Source: Burkholderiales bacterium (GTDB lineage: Bacteria > Pseudomonadota > Gammaproteobacteria > Burkholderiales > Burkholderiaceae_F). From it: DNA of 30,363 nucleotides. The position numbers and the translations under genes were made by a program. The stretch covers positions 1 to 30,363 of the forward strand of contig JAJTHJ010000063.1 of the NCBI GenBank assembly GCA_021298875.1. The letters are read 5' to 3'. Positions within the stretch are counted from its first letter, which is position 1; every line of letters starts with the position of its first letter. Below are positions 9,260 through 17,880 of this stretch, one piece after another. Below the pieces are notes generated by a model. It had not been told where the DNA came from. It worked only from the letters and a program-made list of their open reading frames with translations, and did not search any database.

Positions 9260-9843
9260 TGCTGCTGTACCTGCACGGCTTTCGCTCCACCCCGCAGTCG
9301 CGCAAGGCGCAGCAGATTGCCGCGCGTATGGCGGCACTCGGCCGGGCGGATGAGTACGTCTGCCCGCAACTGCCGGCCTCGCCGCGCGCCGCGGCGCAGT
9401 TGCTGGAGGACATCGCCGCGCGTGTACCGGTGGCGCAGTTGGCGGTGATCGGCTCCTCGCTCGGCGGCTACTACGCGACCTGGCTGGCGGAGCAGACCGG
9501 CTGCCGCGCCGCGCTGCTCAACCCGGCGATCACGCCGTACATCGACCTGCGCGCCTATCTCGGCAGCCAGAGCGTGTACTTTTCGGAACAGAGCATCGAC
9601 ATGCGGCCGGAGTACCTGGACGAACTGCTGGCGCTCGACACGCCGCGCATCACGCGACCCGAGCGTTACTTTCTGCTGGCCGCCACCGGTGACGAGTTGA
9701 TCGACTACCGCACGATGGTCGCCAAGTACGCGGTCTGCCGGCAGCACGTGATCGAAGGGTCGGATCACCAGATCGCCGACTTTGCGCAGTACATGGACGA
9801 GGTGCTGGCGTTTTGCGGCATCGATACGGAGAGGGAGCAATGA
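9259..9843 (+). CDS. YqiA-like alpha/beta-hydrolase esterase (UPF0227)
   Basis: This is a probable small acyl esterase of the YqiA family. The 194-residue protein begins with the family signature [13 protein letters not shown] and has the nucleophile elbow GSSLGG with S67. The acid is probably the aspartate in [10 protein letters not shown], and the histidine lies in GSDHQIADF near the C-terminus. Length and triad order fit YqiA. There is no signal peptide, so it should be cytoplasmic. The ATG overlaps the mpl stop codon by one base (TGATG) with GGGAGG upstream, and its own stop overlaps the next gene (ATGA). Its physiological substrate is unknown. Confidence 0.88.
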   Translation: MLLYLHGFRSTPQSRKAQQIAARMAALGRADEYVCPQLPASPRAAAQLLEDIAARVPVAQLAVIGSSLGGYYATWLAEQTGCRAALLNPAITPYIDLRAYLGSQSVYFSEQSIDMRPEYLDELLALDTPRITRPERYFLLAATGDELIDYRTMVAKYAVCRQHVIEGSDHQIADFAQYMDEVLAFCGIDTEREQ

Positions 9844-10592
9844 GACTGAAAGGCAAGGTCAGCATCGTCACCGGCGGCGCGCAGGGCATCGGCTTTGCGA
9901 CTGCGCAGAAGTTTCTGGACGAAGGCGCCATCGTCGCCATCGCCGATGTGAAGCGCGAGTCGGTGGACGCTGCGGTGCGCGAGTTGCAGGCGTCGGACGC
10001 CGGCCGCACCGGGCACGTGGAAGGCTTTATCGTGGACGTGACCAAACGGCCGCAGATCGACGCGATGGTCGAGTCGCTCAAGCTCAAGTACCGGCATATC
10101 GACGTGCTCGTCAACAACGCCGGCATCACCGCGGACGCGCGGATGCAGAAGATGACGGAAGATCAGTTCGACCGCGTGATCGCCGTCAACTTGAAGGGTG
10201 TGTACAACTGCGCGCAGGCGGTGGTGGATACGATGGTGCTGCAAGGCGGCGGCGCGATCCTCAATGCCAGCAGCGTGGTGGGTCTATACGGTAACTTCGG
10301 CCAGACCAATTACGCGGCGAGCAAGTTCGGCGTGATCGGCTTCGTGCGCACCTGGGCGCGTGAGCTGGGGCCGAAGGGCATCCGCTGCAACGCCGTGTGC
10401 CCCGGTGTCATCGCCACGCCGATTTTGAACAGCATCCCCGACAAGGTGATGGCGGAGATAGCCGAGCGCGTGCCGATGCGCCGGCTCGGCCGGCCGGAGG
10501 AGATTGCCAACGTGTACGCCTTTCTCGCATCGGACGAGGCGAGCTACGTCAACGGCGCGGTGATCGAAGTGACCGGCGGGCTGATCGTCTGA
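9840..10592 (+). CDS. SDR-family oxidoreductase, FabG-like (3-oxoacyl reductase type)
   Basis: This is a short-chain dehydrogenase/reductase, 250 residues. It has the cofactor loop TGGAQGIG (11-18), the NNAG motif (92-95), and the catalytic residues N118, S145, Y158 and K162 (NLKG, SSVVG, YAASK). The closing [17 protein letters not shown] is typical of FabG-like acetoacetyl-CoA/ACP reductases. The ATG at 9840 overlaps the previous stop codon (ATGA) and follows GAGGGAG; an upstream in-frame ATG adds nine residues unlike the family. It is not in a fab cluster, so it may be a paralogue of the true FabG or a PhaB-like enzyme. Family is certain, substrate is not. Confidence 0.92.
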   Translation: MRLKGKVSIVTGGAQGIGFATAQKFLDEGAIVAIADVKRESVDAAVRELQASDAGRTGHVEGFIVDVTKRPQIDAMVESLKLKYRHIDVLVNNAGITADARMQKMTEDQFDRVIAVNLKGVYNCAQAVVDTMVLQGGGAILNASSVVGLYGNFGQTNYAASKFGVIGFVRTWARELGPKGIRCNAVCPGVIATPILNSIPDKVMAEIAERVPMRRLGRPEEIANVYAFLASDEASYVNGAVIEVTGGLIV

Positions 10593-11080
10593 TGGCCGAG
10601 GCCGCCAAACCGCCGCCGGCTTCCGCGCAGCGCGTGCAGGACGCGCTCGCCGCGCTTGACCTCGCCTCGCGCGTGGTGCTGCTCGATGTGTCCGCGCGCA
10701 CCTCGCAGATGGCGGCCGATGCGCTGGGCGTGGCGGTGGGGCAGATTGCCAAGTCGCTGGTGTTTCGCGCCAGTCGAACGGGGCGCGCGGCGCTGGTGAT
10801 CGCCGCTGGCGACCGCCGCGTGGACGAGGCCAAGATCGCCGCGCATCTGGGCGAGCCGATCAAGCGCGCCACGCCCGAGTTCGTGCGCGAGCACTCGGGC
10901 TTCGCCATTGGCGGGGTGGCGCCGGTTGCGCATCCGGCCGACATGGCGACCTACGTCGATGCGTCGCTGCGGCGCTTCGACACCGTGTGGGCGGCGGGCG
11001 GCACGCCGCATTGCGTGTTCCCTATCGCCCCGGCCGACTTGGCGCGCGTGGCCGGCGGCACCGAGATGGAGACGGCCTGA
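10592..11080 (+). CDS. YbaK/ProX-type aminoacyl-tRNA editing domain protein
   Basis: This is a free-standing trans-editing domain protein of the YbaK/ProX/EbsC superfamily, which hydrolyses mischarged aminoacyl-tRNAs such as Cys-tRNA-Pro or Ala-tRNA-Pro. The 162-residue protein shows the family's features: AADALGVAVGQIAKSLVF with the key lysine, LVIAAGDRRVDEAKIAAHLGE, the FVREHSGFAIGGVAPVAHP loop with the GxxxP element, and a closing WAAGGTPHCVFPI. The ATG at 10592 overlaps the FabG-like stop codon by one base. Which tRNA it edits cannot be told by eye. A tRNA-Pro gene lies in the same window, but far away and probably unrelated. Confidence 0.88.
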   Translation: MAEAAKPPPASAQRVQDALAALDLASRVVLLDVSARTSQMAADALGVAVGQIAKSLVFRASRTGRAALVIAAGDRRVDEAKIAAHLGEPIKRATPEFVREHSGFAIGGVAPVAHPADMATYVDASLRRFDTVWAAGGTPHCVFPIAPADLARVAGGTEMETA

Positions 11081-11082
11081 AC

Positions 11083-11679
11083 ATGGACGCGAGCTTCCTT
11101 TCCGGCGTCGTGCTGCTGCTGCTGGTGGCCGACCCGCTCGGCAACATCCCGATCTTTGCCTCGGCGCTGCGCGAGGTCGCGCCCGAGCGGCGCCGCCGCA
11201 TCATCCTGCGCGAGTGCCTGATCGCCACCGGCATCCTGTCGACCTTCGTTTTCGTCGGGCAGCCCTTCATGCGGCTGCTGGGCCTTTCCGAAATCAGCTT
11301 GCAGATCGGCGGCGCGGTGGTGCTGATGCTGGTGGCGATCCGCATGGTGTTTCCCACGCCCGAAGGCGTCTACGGGCGCGCGCCGGGGGGCGAGCCTTTC
11401 ATCGTGCCGCTGGCGGTGCCGGCACTGGCCGGCCCGTCGGCGCTCGCGACCGTCTTGCTGCTGGTCGCGCGCGACCCGTCGCACACCGTGCAATGGCTGG
11501 GGGCCATCGTGATCGTGATGGCGGTGAGCGCCGTCGTGCTGGCGCTGGCGGACAAGATCCTCGCGCGGCTGGGCGACAGCCTGAGCACGGCGATGGAGCG
11601 ATTGATGGGCCTGATTCTGGCCGCCATCGCGGTCGAGATGATGCTGCGCGGCATCAAGACCTTCATCGGCGGTCTGTAG
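11083..11679 (+). CDS. MarC-family integral membrane protein
   Basis: This is an inner-membrane protein of the MarC/UPF0056 (YhgN-like) family, whose transport role is unproven. The 198-residue protein is hydrophobic throughout with about six helices. It has the family hallmarks: VADPLGNIPIF after the first helix, a central VPLAVPALAGPSALATVLLL, and a C-terminal ERLMGLILAAIAVEMMLRGI. The ATG at 11083 follows GGAGACGG and lies 2 nt after the YbaK-like stop codon; an upstream in-frame extension is hydrophilic and unrelated. The size is typical of the family. Confidence 0.9.
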   Translation: MDASFLSGVVLLLLVADPLGNIPIFASALREVAPERRRRIILRECLIATGILSTFVFVGQPFMRLLGLSEISLQIGGAVVLMLVAIRMVFPTPEGVYGRAPGGEPFIVPLAVPALAGPSALATVLLLVARDPSHTVQWLGAIVIVMAVSAVVLALADKILARLGDSLSTAMERLMGLILAAIAVEMMLRGIKTFIGGL

Positions 11680-11682
11680 CCC

Positions 11683-13629
11683 GTGCCGCAACACATCCTG
11701 TTCGAAGAAGACGGCAGCTTCAAGGCCGGCACCGTGCTGTCGGCCACCGACGCGTCGTTGCAGGTGGAGCTTGCCAGCGGCAAGCGCAGCAAGGTCAAGA
11801 CGACGCACGTGTTGTTGCGTTACGAGCAACCCGCGCCCGCGGCGCTGCTCGCGCAGGCGCAGGCGGCCGCGGAAGACATCGATCTCGACTTCCTGTGGGA
11901 GTGCGCGCCGCAGGATGAGTTTGCGTTTGAAGACCTGGCGCGCGATTACGCGGGCCATGCGCCCTCCGCGGTCGAGGCCGCTTCGATCCTGCTGCGGCTG
12001 CACGGCGCGCCGGTGTACTTCCACCGCAAGGGGCGCGGGCGCTACAAGCCGGCGCCGCCCGAGGTGTTGCGCGCCGCGCTCGCCGCGGTGGAAAAGCGCC
12101 GCAAGCAGGACGAACTGAAGCAGCAGTACGCCGCGCAGTTGCAGGCGGGTGAGGTGCCGCCGGCCATCGCCGCGCTCGGCGTGCAACTGATCGTGGCGCC
12201 CGACCGCAACGGCATCGAATACAAGGCGGTCGAGGCCGCCGCTGCCGCGACGCAGACCACACCGCTGCGGCTGTTGCTCAAGACGGGTGCCATCGCCTCG
12301 CCGTACCGCTGGCATCTGGAGAGTTTCCTCGCCCGCTACTTTCCGCGCGGTACGGGCTTTGCGAGCGGGCTGCCCGTGCCGGTGGCGGCGCAGGAACTTC
12401 CGCTGGCGCCGGTGGCGGCATTCTCAATCGACGACTCCGCCACCACCGAGATCGACGACGCGTTCTCGCTGGAGCGTGGCGACGGCTGGGTGCGCGTCGG
12501 CATCCACATCGCCGCACCCGCGCTCGCCATCGGCCGCAACGATGCGCTGGAACTCGTCGCCCGCGAGCGGATGTCCACCGTGTACGCGCCGGGGCTCAAA
12601 TACACAATGCTGCCGCCGGCTGCCATCGAAGCGTTCTCGCTCGACGCCGGGCGCGAAGTGCCGGTGTTGTCGTTATACGTCGACGTGGAGCCGGGGACCT
12701 GCGCAGTGTTGCGCACCGAGACGCGCGCGGAGAGGGTGCAGATCGCCGCCAATCTGCGCCACGACCGCTTGGACGACGTGGTCACGCCCGAGGCGGTCGA
12801 GCGCGGCACACTCGACACGCCGTTCGGCGCCGAACTGCTGTTCCTGCATCGGCTGGCGACCACGCTGCTGCGCGGGCGCGAGGCGGTGCGCGGCAAGCCG
12901 GAGCCGGTGGGCCGTGTGGACTACAGCTTCGTGCTCGATGGTGACGGCGAGCACGCCCACGTGGCGATCCGCCCGCGGCGCCGCGGCGCGCCGCTCGACC
13001 TGATCGTCGCCGAGCTGATGATCTACGCCAACAGCCACTGGGGCGGCTGGCTGGCGCAGAACAAGGTGGCGGCGATCTACCGCTCGCAGTCCTACGAGCG
13101 CGGCGTGGGCCGGGTGCGGATGAGTACCACGCCGGCGGCGCACGAGGGCATGGGGGTCGCGCACTATGCGTGGAGCAGTTCGCCGCTGCGCCGCTACGTG
13201 GACCTGCTCAACCAGCAGCAGTTGCTGGCGCTCGCCGCCGGCCGTCCGGCGGCGTATGCGGCCAACGACGCCGATCTCTTTGCCGCGGTGTCGGCCTTCG
13301 ACACGCTGTACGGCGCCTACGCCGAGTTCCAGGAACGGATGGAGCGCTACTGGTGCCTGCGTTGGCTCAAGCAGGAAGCCGTGACGCGCATCGGCGCCGC
13401 GGTGATCGAGGGCGACCTGATTCGCCTCGACGGCCTGCCGTTCGTGATGCGGCTGGCGGGGCTGCCCGAGTTGCCGCGCGGCCAGCAGATCGAACTCGAC
13501 GCGCTCGGCATGGACGAAGTCGATCTCGTGCTCGAAGCGCGCCTGCGCCAGGTGCTGACGACGGCGGCGCCGGCGGAGATCGAGGACCTCGAAGACGCCG
13601 CCGAAGTGGCGCCGCCGCCCGCGGCCTGA
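11683..13629 (+). CDS. RNB-domain 3'-5' exoribonuclease (RNase II/R family)
   Basis: This is a processive 3'-to-5' exoribonuclease of the RNB family, 648 residues. An N-terminal region of about 240 residues precedes the RNB catalytic core starting near 247. The active-site segment reads S-I-D250-D-S-A-T-T-E256-I-D258-D259-A-F. Aligned to RNase II and R, the second catalytic aspartate is glutamate (E256). The conserved SSSPLRRYVDLLNQ element supplies the catalytic arginine. The C-terminal region after it is short and no clear S1 motif was recognised. The GTG at 11683 starts three bases after the MarC-like stop codon without a good Shine-Dalgarno sequence. It resembles RNase II more than the longer RNase R. 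Confidence 0.92.
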   Translation: MPQHILFEEDGSFKAGTVLSATDASLQVELASGKRSKVKTTHVLLRYEQPAPAALLAQAQAAAEDIDLDFLWECAPQDEFAFEDLARDYAGHAPSAVEAASILLRLHGAPVYFHRKGRGRYKPAPPEVLRAALAAVEKRRKQDELKQQYAAQLQAGEVPPAIAALGVQLIVAPDRNGIEYKAVEAAAAATQTTPLRLLLKTGAIASPYRWHLESFLARYFPRGTGFASGLPVPVAAQELPLAPVAAFSIDDSATTEIDDAFSLERGDGWVRVGIHIAAPALAIGRNDALELVARERMSTVYAPGLKYTMLPPAAIEAFSLDAGREVPVLSLYVDVEPGTCAVLRTETRAERVQIAANLRHDRLDDVVTPEAVERGTLDTPFGAELLFLHRLATTLLRGREAVRGKPEPVGRVDYSFVLDGDGEHAHVAIRPRRRGAPLDLIVAELMIYANSHWGGWLAQNKVAAIYRSQSYERGVGRVRMSTTPAAHEGMGVAHYAWSSSPLRRYVDLLNQQQLLALAAGRPAAYAANDADLFAAVSAFDTLYGAYAEFQERMERYWCLRWLKQEAVTRIGAAVIEGDLIRLDGLPFVMRLAGLPELPRGQQIELDALGMDEVDLVLEARLRQVLTTAAPAEIEDLEDAAEVAPPPAA

Positions 13630-13643
13630 AGCGCAGCGATGGA

Positions 13644-13649
13644 TAGAAT
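13644..13649 (+). promoter_or_regulatory. -10-like box TAGAAT just before the TonB-type gene
   Basis: TAGAAT is followed by CGCC and lies 9 nt before the ATG at 13659. There is no Shine-Dalgarno sequence and no recognisable -35. The spacing would place the transcript start within about 3 nt of the ATG, suggesting a leaderless message. Confidence 0.45.
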
Positions 13650-13658
13650 CGCCGCGCG

Positions 13659-14540
13659 ATGGTCGCTGCTTTAGAGCATTGGTTAAACCAGAAGACGCTG
13701 CTCGTCGCGGTGGCGATCTCGCTCGCGCTGCACGCGCTGGTGCTGGCGATCCGTTTCGTCGATCCGGAACTGCTGCGCGCCCGCTCGCCGGTGGAAACGC
13801 TGGAAGTCATCCTCGTCAATGCGCGCAGCGACAGCAAGCCGGTCACGCCCGAGGCGCTGGCGCAGGTCAACCTCGACGGCGGCGGCACGCACGACGCGGG
13901 CCGGCGTACCTCGCCGCTGCCCAACAGTTTTCAACTGCGCGACGGGGAGACGCTGGACACCGCGCGCCAGACCGTGCAGCGACTCGAAGAAGAACAGCAG
14001 CGCATGCTCGCGCAACTGAAGAGCGGCGCGCCGCTGCCGCTGGAGCCGACGCCGCGTGCGGGCGAGGCGCCGCGGCCGCGCGAAGCGTCGGCCGAGCAGC
14101 GCGCGCAACTGGCGCGGCTGCAAGCGGAGATCGCTCAGCGTGTCTCGGACTACCAGAAGCGCCCGCGCCGCCACCACGTCATGCCGAGCACGTCGGAGTA
14201 TCGCTTCGCGCGCTATGTCGAAGACTGGCGGCAGCGGGTCGAGAAGATCGGCAATGAGCATTACCCCGAAGCGGCGCACGGCAAGCTCTACGGCACACTG
14301 CGGCTGACGGTGGCCATCCGCAAGGACGGCAGCGTGGCCGAGGCGGTCGTCGAACAGTCCTCGCAGTCCGAGGTGCTCGATCGCGCGGCTTTGCGCATCG
14401 TCAAGCTCGCTGCACCTTATGCTCCGCTGCCGCCCGAGATTGCCCGCGACACCGATATCCTTGAGATCACCCGCACCTGGATTTTCAGCAACGAGCAACT
14501 GACCACGCGCGCCGCCGGCGCCGCCAACGACTCACGATGA
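13659..14540 (+). CDS. TonB-family energy-transducing protein
   Basis: This is a probable TonB-like protein that couples inner-membrane energy to outer-membrane transporters. The 293-residue protein has one N-terminal transmembrane helix (about 14-32, with SLALHALVLAI matching the TonB SxxxH anchor). A long hydrophilic region follows, with a Gln/Glu/Arg-rich likely coiled coil near 100-165. A C-terminal TonB domain lies at about 205-280 (YGTLRLTVAIRKDGSVAEAVVEQSS...). The proline-rich Pro-Glu/Pro-Lys repeat of classical TonB is replaced by the charged segment, and no exbB or exbD is adjacent. The stop codon overlaps aroE (ATGA). It may serve a system other than iron uptake. Confidence 0.88.
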   Translation: MVAALEHWLNQKTLLVAVAISLALHALVLAIRFVDPELLRARSPVETLEVILVNARSDSKPVTPEALAQVNLDGGGTHDAGRRTSPLPNSFQLRDGETLDTARQTVQRLEEEQQRMLAQLKSGAPLPLEPTPRAGEAPRPREASAEQRAQLARLQAEIAQRVSDYQKRPRRHHVMPSTSEYRFARYVEDWRQRVEKIGNEHYPEAAHGKLYGTLRLTVAIRKDGSVAEAVVEQSSQSEVLDRAALRIVKLAAPYAPLPPEIARDTDILEITRTWIFSNEQLTTRAAGAANDSR

Positions 14541-15430
14541 CCGCGCGCAAGAACCACCACCCGCACACCGCGCCGCCCGCGCCGGGCCGCTATGGCGTGA
14601 TCGGCAATCCGATCGCGCACAGCAAGTCGCCCGAGATTCACACGGCATTTGCCCGGCAGACGCAGCAGAGCATCACCTACGAGCGTCTGCTGGCACCGTT
14701 AAACGGCTTCGAGGACTACGCACTCGCCCTGCGCGACGCCGGCTACCACGGCGCCAACGTGACGATCCCGTTCAAGCTCGACGCCGCCAAGCTTGCCGAC
14801 GACCTCACGCCGCGCGCGCGGCTGGCGGGTGCCGTCAACACGCTCAGGTTCGACGGCGAGAAGATCGTCGGCGACAACACCGACGGCATCGGCTTCGTGC
14901 GCGACATCACCGGGCGGATGAAGTTTCAACTGAAGGGCGCCGCGGTCCTGATCCTCGGCGCCGGCGGCGGCGTGCGCGGCTTGATCGGCTCGCTGCTCGA
15001 AGAAGAGCCGCGCTGGATCGCGGTGGCCAACCGCACGCACGAGCGCGCGCTGGAACTCGCCGACGAGTTCGGCGTGGAGGCGATCAGCTTCGACGAGGTG
15101 CCGGCCGAGCACTTCGACCTGGTGATCAACGGCACCGCGAGCAGCCTGTCGCACGCCGCGCCGCCGATCGACCCCGAGACCTTCGACGACTGCACGCTGG
15201 CCTACGACCTCGTCTACGACCCGCGGCCCACGCCGTTCATGGAACTGGCCAAGCGCGGCGGCGCGCGGCACGTGTCCGACGGCCTGGGCATGCTGATCGA
15301 GCAGGCCGCCGAGTCGTTTCTGATGTGGCGCGAGGTGCGGCCCGACACGCGGCCGGTGTACAAGGAGCTGCGCCGCCTGCTCGACGCCGAGGCCGCCGCG
15401 CCGGTTGCGCCGGCTGCGCCGGGGGCGTGA
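14537..15430 (+). CDS. aroE: Shikimate 5-dehydrogenase
   Basis: AroE reduces 3-dehydroshikimate to shikimate with NADPH. The 297-residue protein has a basic N-terminal extension of about 17 residues, then YGVIGNPIAHSKSP, the substrate-binding NVTIPFK with catalytic K80, GDNTDGIGF with D116, and the dinucleotide loop GAGGGVRG at 141-148. NRTHERA is the NADP-specific segment. The C-terminus has an Ala/Pro tail. The ATG at 14537 overlaps the TonB-type stop codon. A later in-frame start would remove the basic extension but keep the fold, so the exact start is less certain. Pairing with mtgA downstream is common in betaproteobacteria. Confidence 0.96.
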   Translation: MTARKNHHPHTAPPAPGRYGVIGNPIAHSKSPEIHTAFARQTQQSITYERLLAPLNGFEDYALALRDAGYHGANVTIPFKLDAAKLADDLTPRARLAGAVNTLRFDGEKIVGDNTDGIGFVRDITGRMKFQLKGAAVLILGAGGGVRGLIGSLLEEEPRWIAVANRTHERALELADEFGVEAISFDEVPAEHFDLVINGTASSLSHAAPPIDPETFDDCTLAYDLVYDPRPTPFMELAKRGGARHVSDGLGMLIEQAAESFLMWREVRPDTRPVYKELRRLLDAEAAAPVAPAAPGA

Positions 15431-16134
15431 GCGCGGCGGTCGCGCCGCTGCGGCGCTGGCTGTGGCGCGCCGCGCTGCTCGCAGCACTCGCGCTGCTGGC
15501 GCTGCAACTGTGGTTCTTCGGCTGGGTGCTGGTCTGGCGCTGGGTCGACCCGGGCGAGACCGCCTTCATGCGCGCGGAGCTGGCGCGTTTGCAGGAGAAG
15601 AACCCCAAGGCGCGGCTGTCGTATCAGTGGGTCGACTACGACCGCATCTCCAATCAGCTCAAGCGCGCGGTGATCTCCGCGGAAGACGCGCGCTTTACTG
15701 AGCACGAGGGCGTGGATTGGGAGGCGCTGCAGAAGGCCTACGAGACGAATCTCAAGCGCGGCCGCCCCGCGCGCGGCGGCAGCACGATCTCGCAGCAGTT
15801 GGCCAAGAACCTCTTTCTCTCCGGCGAGCGCAGCTATGTGCGTAAGGCGCAGGAGTTGCTGATCACCTGGATGATCGAGCTCCTCTGGGACAAGCGCCGC
15901 ATCCTGGAGGTGTACCTGAACGTGGTCGAGTGGGGCGAGGGTGTCTTTGGCGCGCAGGCCGCCGCGCGCTACTACTACGGCATCGACGCTGCGCGGCTCG
16001 ATGCCGAGCGGGCCGCGCGGCTGGCGGCCTACCTGCCCAGTCCCAGGCGCTATGGCCGGCTGCGGTCGAGCCCCTACCTGGACGGACGCACGGCAGCGAT
16101 CCTGCGTTACATGCCCGGCACATCTGTGCCGTAA
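15427..16134 (+). CDS. mtgA: Monofunctional biosynthetic peptidoglycan transglycosylase
   Basis: MtgA polymerises lipid II glycan strands at the periplasmic side of the inner membrane. The 235-residue protein has an N-terminal membrane anchor (about 12-38) and a GT51 domain. The catalytic glutamate is E86 in SAEDARFTEHEGVDW, and RGGSTISQQLAKNLF and RKAQELLITWMIELLWDKRRILEVYLNVVEWG cover the other conserved motifs. No transpeptidase domain follows, so it is monofunctional. The GTG at 15427 overlaps the aroE stop codon (GTGA) after a G-rich stretch; an upstream in-frame reading adds an Arg/Ala-rich piece unlike the family. Confidence 0.95.
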   Translation: MSAAVAPLRRWLWRAALLAALALLALQLWFFGWVLVWRWVDPGETAFMRAELARLQEKNPKARLSYQWVDYDRISNQLKRAVISAEDARFTEHEGVDWEALQKAYETNLKRGRPARGGSTISQQLAKNLFLSGERSYVRKAQELLITWMIELLWDKRRILEVYLNVVEWGEGVFGAQAAARYYYGIDAARLDAERAARLAAYLPSPRRYGRLRSSPYLDGRTAAILRYMPGTSVP

Positions 16135-16146
16135 GCGGGGCGCGCC

Positions 16147-16152
16147 TAGAAT
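16147..16152 (+). promoter_or_regulatory. -10-like box TAGAAT just before mgtE
   Basis: TAGAATCCGCGC lies with its hexamer 9 nt before the mgtE ATG, exactly the spacing seen before the TonB-type gene. No Shine-Dalgarno sequence and no clear -35 are present, again suggesting a leaderless transcript. Confidence 0.45.
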
Positions 16153-16161
16153 CCGCGCGCC

Positions 16162-17643
16162 ATGACCGAAGCCCTGCAACACGAACTCGCCACGCCCGCG
16201 CGCGACCCGGAGGAGGCGCAGCGTGCGCTCGCCCGCGTGCAGGCGCTGCTGGAAAAGCAGCGGCGCGTCGAGGCGCTGGTCGAGCATGAAGCGGCGCCGT
16301 CGGAGCAGAAGCACCAGCTGGTCGAGCAGCTGGTGCACAAGCAGCACCTGGCGGAGTTAAACGGCATCGTCGACCGGCTGCATCCGGCCGACATCGCCTA
16401 CATCCTCGAAGCGCTGCCGCTCGACGACCGTCTGGTCGTGTTGGACAGCGTGAAGGCCGATCGCGACGGCGAGATCCTGCTGGAAGTCTCCGACGCGGTG
16501 CGCGAGACGCTGATCGCGTCGATGGACCGCGAAGAGCTGGTCGATGCGGTCGAAACGCTGGAAGCCGACGAGATCGCCGATCTGGCCGACGATCTGCCGG
16601 CCGACGTGGTCGAGGAGGTCAAGCAGGGCCTGACCGCCGAGGAGCGTGCGCAACTGCGCGCGGCGATGTCCTACCCGGAAGAATCGGTCGGCGCGCGGAT
16701 GGACTTCGAGATGGTGACGATCCGCGACGACGTGACGCTCGAAGTCGTGCTGCGCTACTTGCGCCGCTTCGACGAACTGCCCGATCACACCGACCAGGTG
16801 TTCGTGGTCGATCGCGACGACGTGCTCAAGGGCGCGCTGCCGTTGGACCGCCTGCTGATCAACGAGCCGGACACCGAGGTCGCCGCGGTGATGAAGAGCG
16901 ACATCCTGACGCTGGCGCCGCTCGACGACGCCGGCGAGGCGGCCCAGGCCTTCGAGCGCTACAACCTGGTCTCCGCACCCGTGGTCGACGCCAACGGCCG
17001 GCTGATCGGCCGGCTGACCGTCGATGAAGTCGTCGACGTGATCCGCGAGGAAGGCGAAGCCGAAGCGCTCGCCAACGCCGGCCTGCGCGAGGAGGAAGAC
17101 CTCTTTGCCTCGGTGTGGAACTCGGCCAAGAACCGCTGGCTGTGGCTGGGGGTCAATCTGTGCACGGCGTTTTTTGCCAGCCGCGTGATCAGCGCGTTCG
17201 AAGGCACGATCGAGCGCGTGGTCGCTCTGGCTGCGCTGATGCCGATCGTCGCCGGCATCGCCGGCAACTCGGGCAACCAGACCCTGACGTTGCTGGTGCG
17301 CTCGCTGGCGCTCGGGCAGGTGACCGGCGTCAACCAACGCCGCTTGGTGACCAAAGAGATCGTGATCGCGCTCTTTAACGGCGCGGTATGGGGGGGGCTC
17401 GCCGGGATCGTCGTGTTCCTGCTCTATAGCGACAGCGGCAACGCGCTGCTGCTGGGCGCGTTGATGTTCCTCGCGATGATCCTGAACATGCTCGTCGGCG
17501 CGGCGGTCGGGCTGGCGGTGCCGCTGGCGCTGCGCGCGGCGGGGCGCGACCCGGCCATCGGCGGCTCGGTGCTGCTGACCTTCACCACCGACTCGGGCGG
17601 CTTCTTCATCTTCCTCGGGCTGGCGACACTCTTCTTCCGCTGA
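16162..17643 (+). CDS. mgtE: Magnesium transporter MgtE
   Basis: MgtE is a Mg2+-gated magnesium channel of the inner membrane. The 493-residue protein begins with an acidic N-domain of helical repeats (about 1-165, rich in LHPADIAYILEALP-type units). A CBS pair follows (about 170-300), which senses cytoplasmic Mg2+. About five transmembrane helices start near 320. The pore-lining PIVAGIAGNSGNQT segment and a conserved aspartate near the end (D477, in TTDSGGFF) are intact. It is the last of the ten co-directional genes and converges on the KTSC gene with only 4 bp between stop codons and no terminator visible. The ATG at 16162 lacks a Shine-Dalgarno sequence. Confidence 0.95.
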   Translation: MTEALQHELATPARDPEEAQRALARVQALLEKQRRVEALVEHEAAPSEQKHQLVEQLVHKQHLAELNGIVDRLHPADIAYILEALPLDDRLVVLDSVKADRDGEILLEVSDAVRETLIASMDREELVDAVETLEADEIADLADDLPADVVEEVKQGLTAEERAQLRAAMSYPEESVGARMDFEMVTIRDDVTLEVVLRYLRRFDELPDHTDQVFVVDRDDVLKGALPLDRLLINEPDTEVAAVMKSDILTLAPLDDAGEAAQAFERYNLVSAPVVDANGRLIGRLTVDEVVDVIREEGEAEALANAGLREEEDLFASVWNSAKNRWLWLGVNLCTAFFASRVISAFEGTIERVVALAALMPIVAGIAGNSGNQTLTLLVRSLALGQVTGVNQRRLVTKEIVIALFNGAVWGGLAGIVVFLLYSDSGNALLLGALMFLAMILNMLVGAAVGLAVPLALRAAGRDPAIGGSVLLTFTTDSGGFFIFLGLATLFFR

Positions 17644-17647
17644 GCGT

Positions 17648-17866
17648 CTATTTGATCCGGCGGATCGTGTATTCCTCTTGAATCGTGTCCTTGTAGACAC
17701 TCGCCGGCTGGGAGGCGGCGATGAAGCGCCGCGCGATCTCCTCACCCACGGCGGTGTGCTGGATCACCGAGCCGTTGTCGAATTCGATCTCCAGGATGCG
17801 GTTGGCGCGGTCGTAACCGGCCGACTTGATGCCGCCGCGGCGGATCGGTTTGCGTTCGATGGGCAT
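17648..17866 (-). CDS. Small KTSC-domain protein
   Basis: This small protein of 72 residues resembles the KTSC family, whose function is not established. It reads I-K-S-A-G-Y-D near residues 13-19, LEIEFDNGSVIQH in the middle, and a C-terminal PASVYKDTIQEEYTIRRIK, giving the expected beta-strand pattern. The ATG at 17864-17866 gives the family-like length; a longer in-frame start exists but would run into the end of ubiD with unrelated sequence. It follows the ubiD stop codon by 14 bp and is probably co-transcribed. It has no membrane segment or cysteine. Its link to UbiD is positional only. Confidence 0.82.
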   Translation of the reverse strand: MPIERKPIRRGGIKSAGYDRANRILEIEFDNGSVIQHTAVGEEIARRFIAASQPASVYKDTIQEEYTIRRIK

Positions 17867-17880
17867 GTCTGCAAAGGCTC

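Noticed and set aside
7799..9337. A 512-codon open frame on the minus strand
   Set aside because: It is antisense to mpl and has the composition of a shadow frame.
10592..11080. Functional link between the YbaK-like editing protein and the tRNA-Pro gene
   Set aside because: They are about 8 kb apart in different transcription units. Co-occurrence in the window is not evidence.
16357..17745. A 462-codon open frame on the minus strand
   Set aside because: It is antisense to mgtE; no domain is recognisable and the KTSC gene explains the minus strand at its start.
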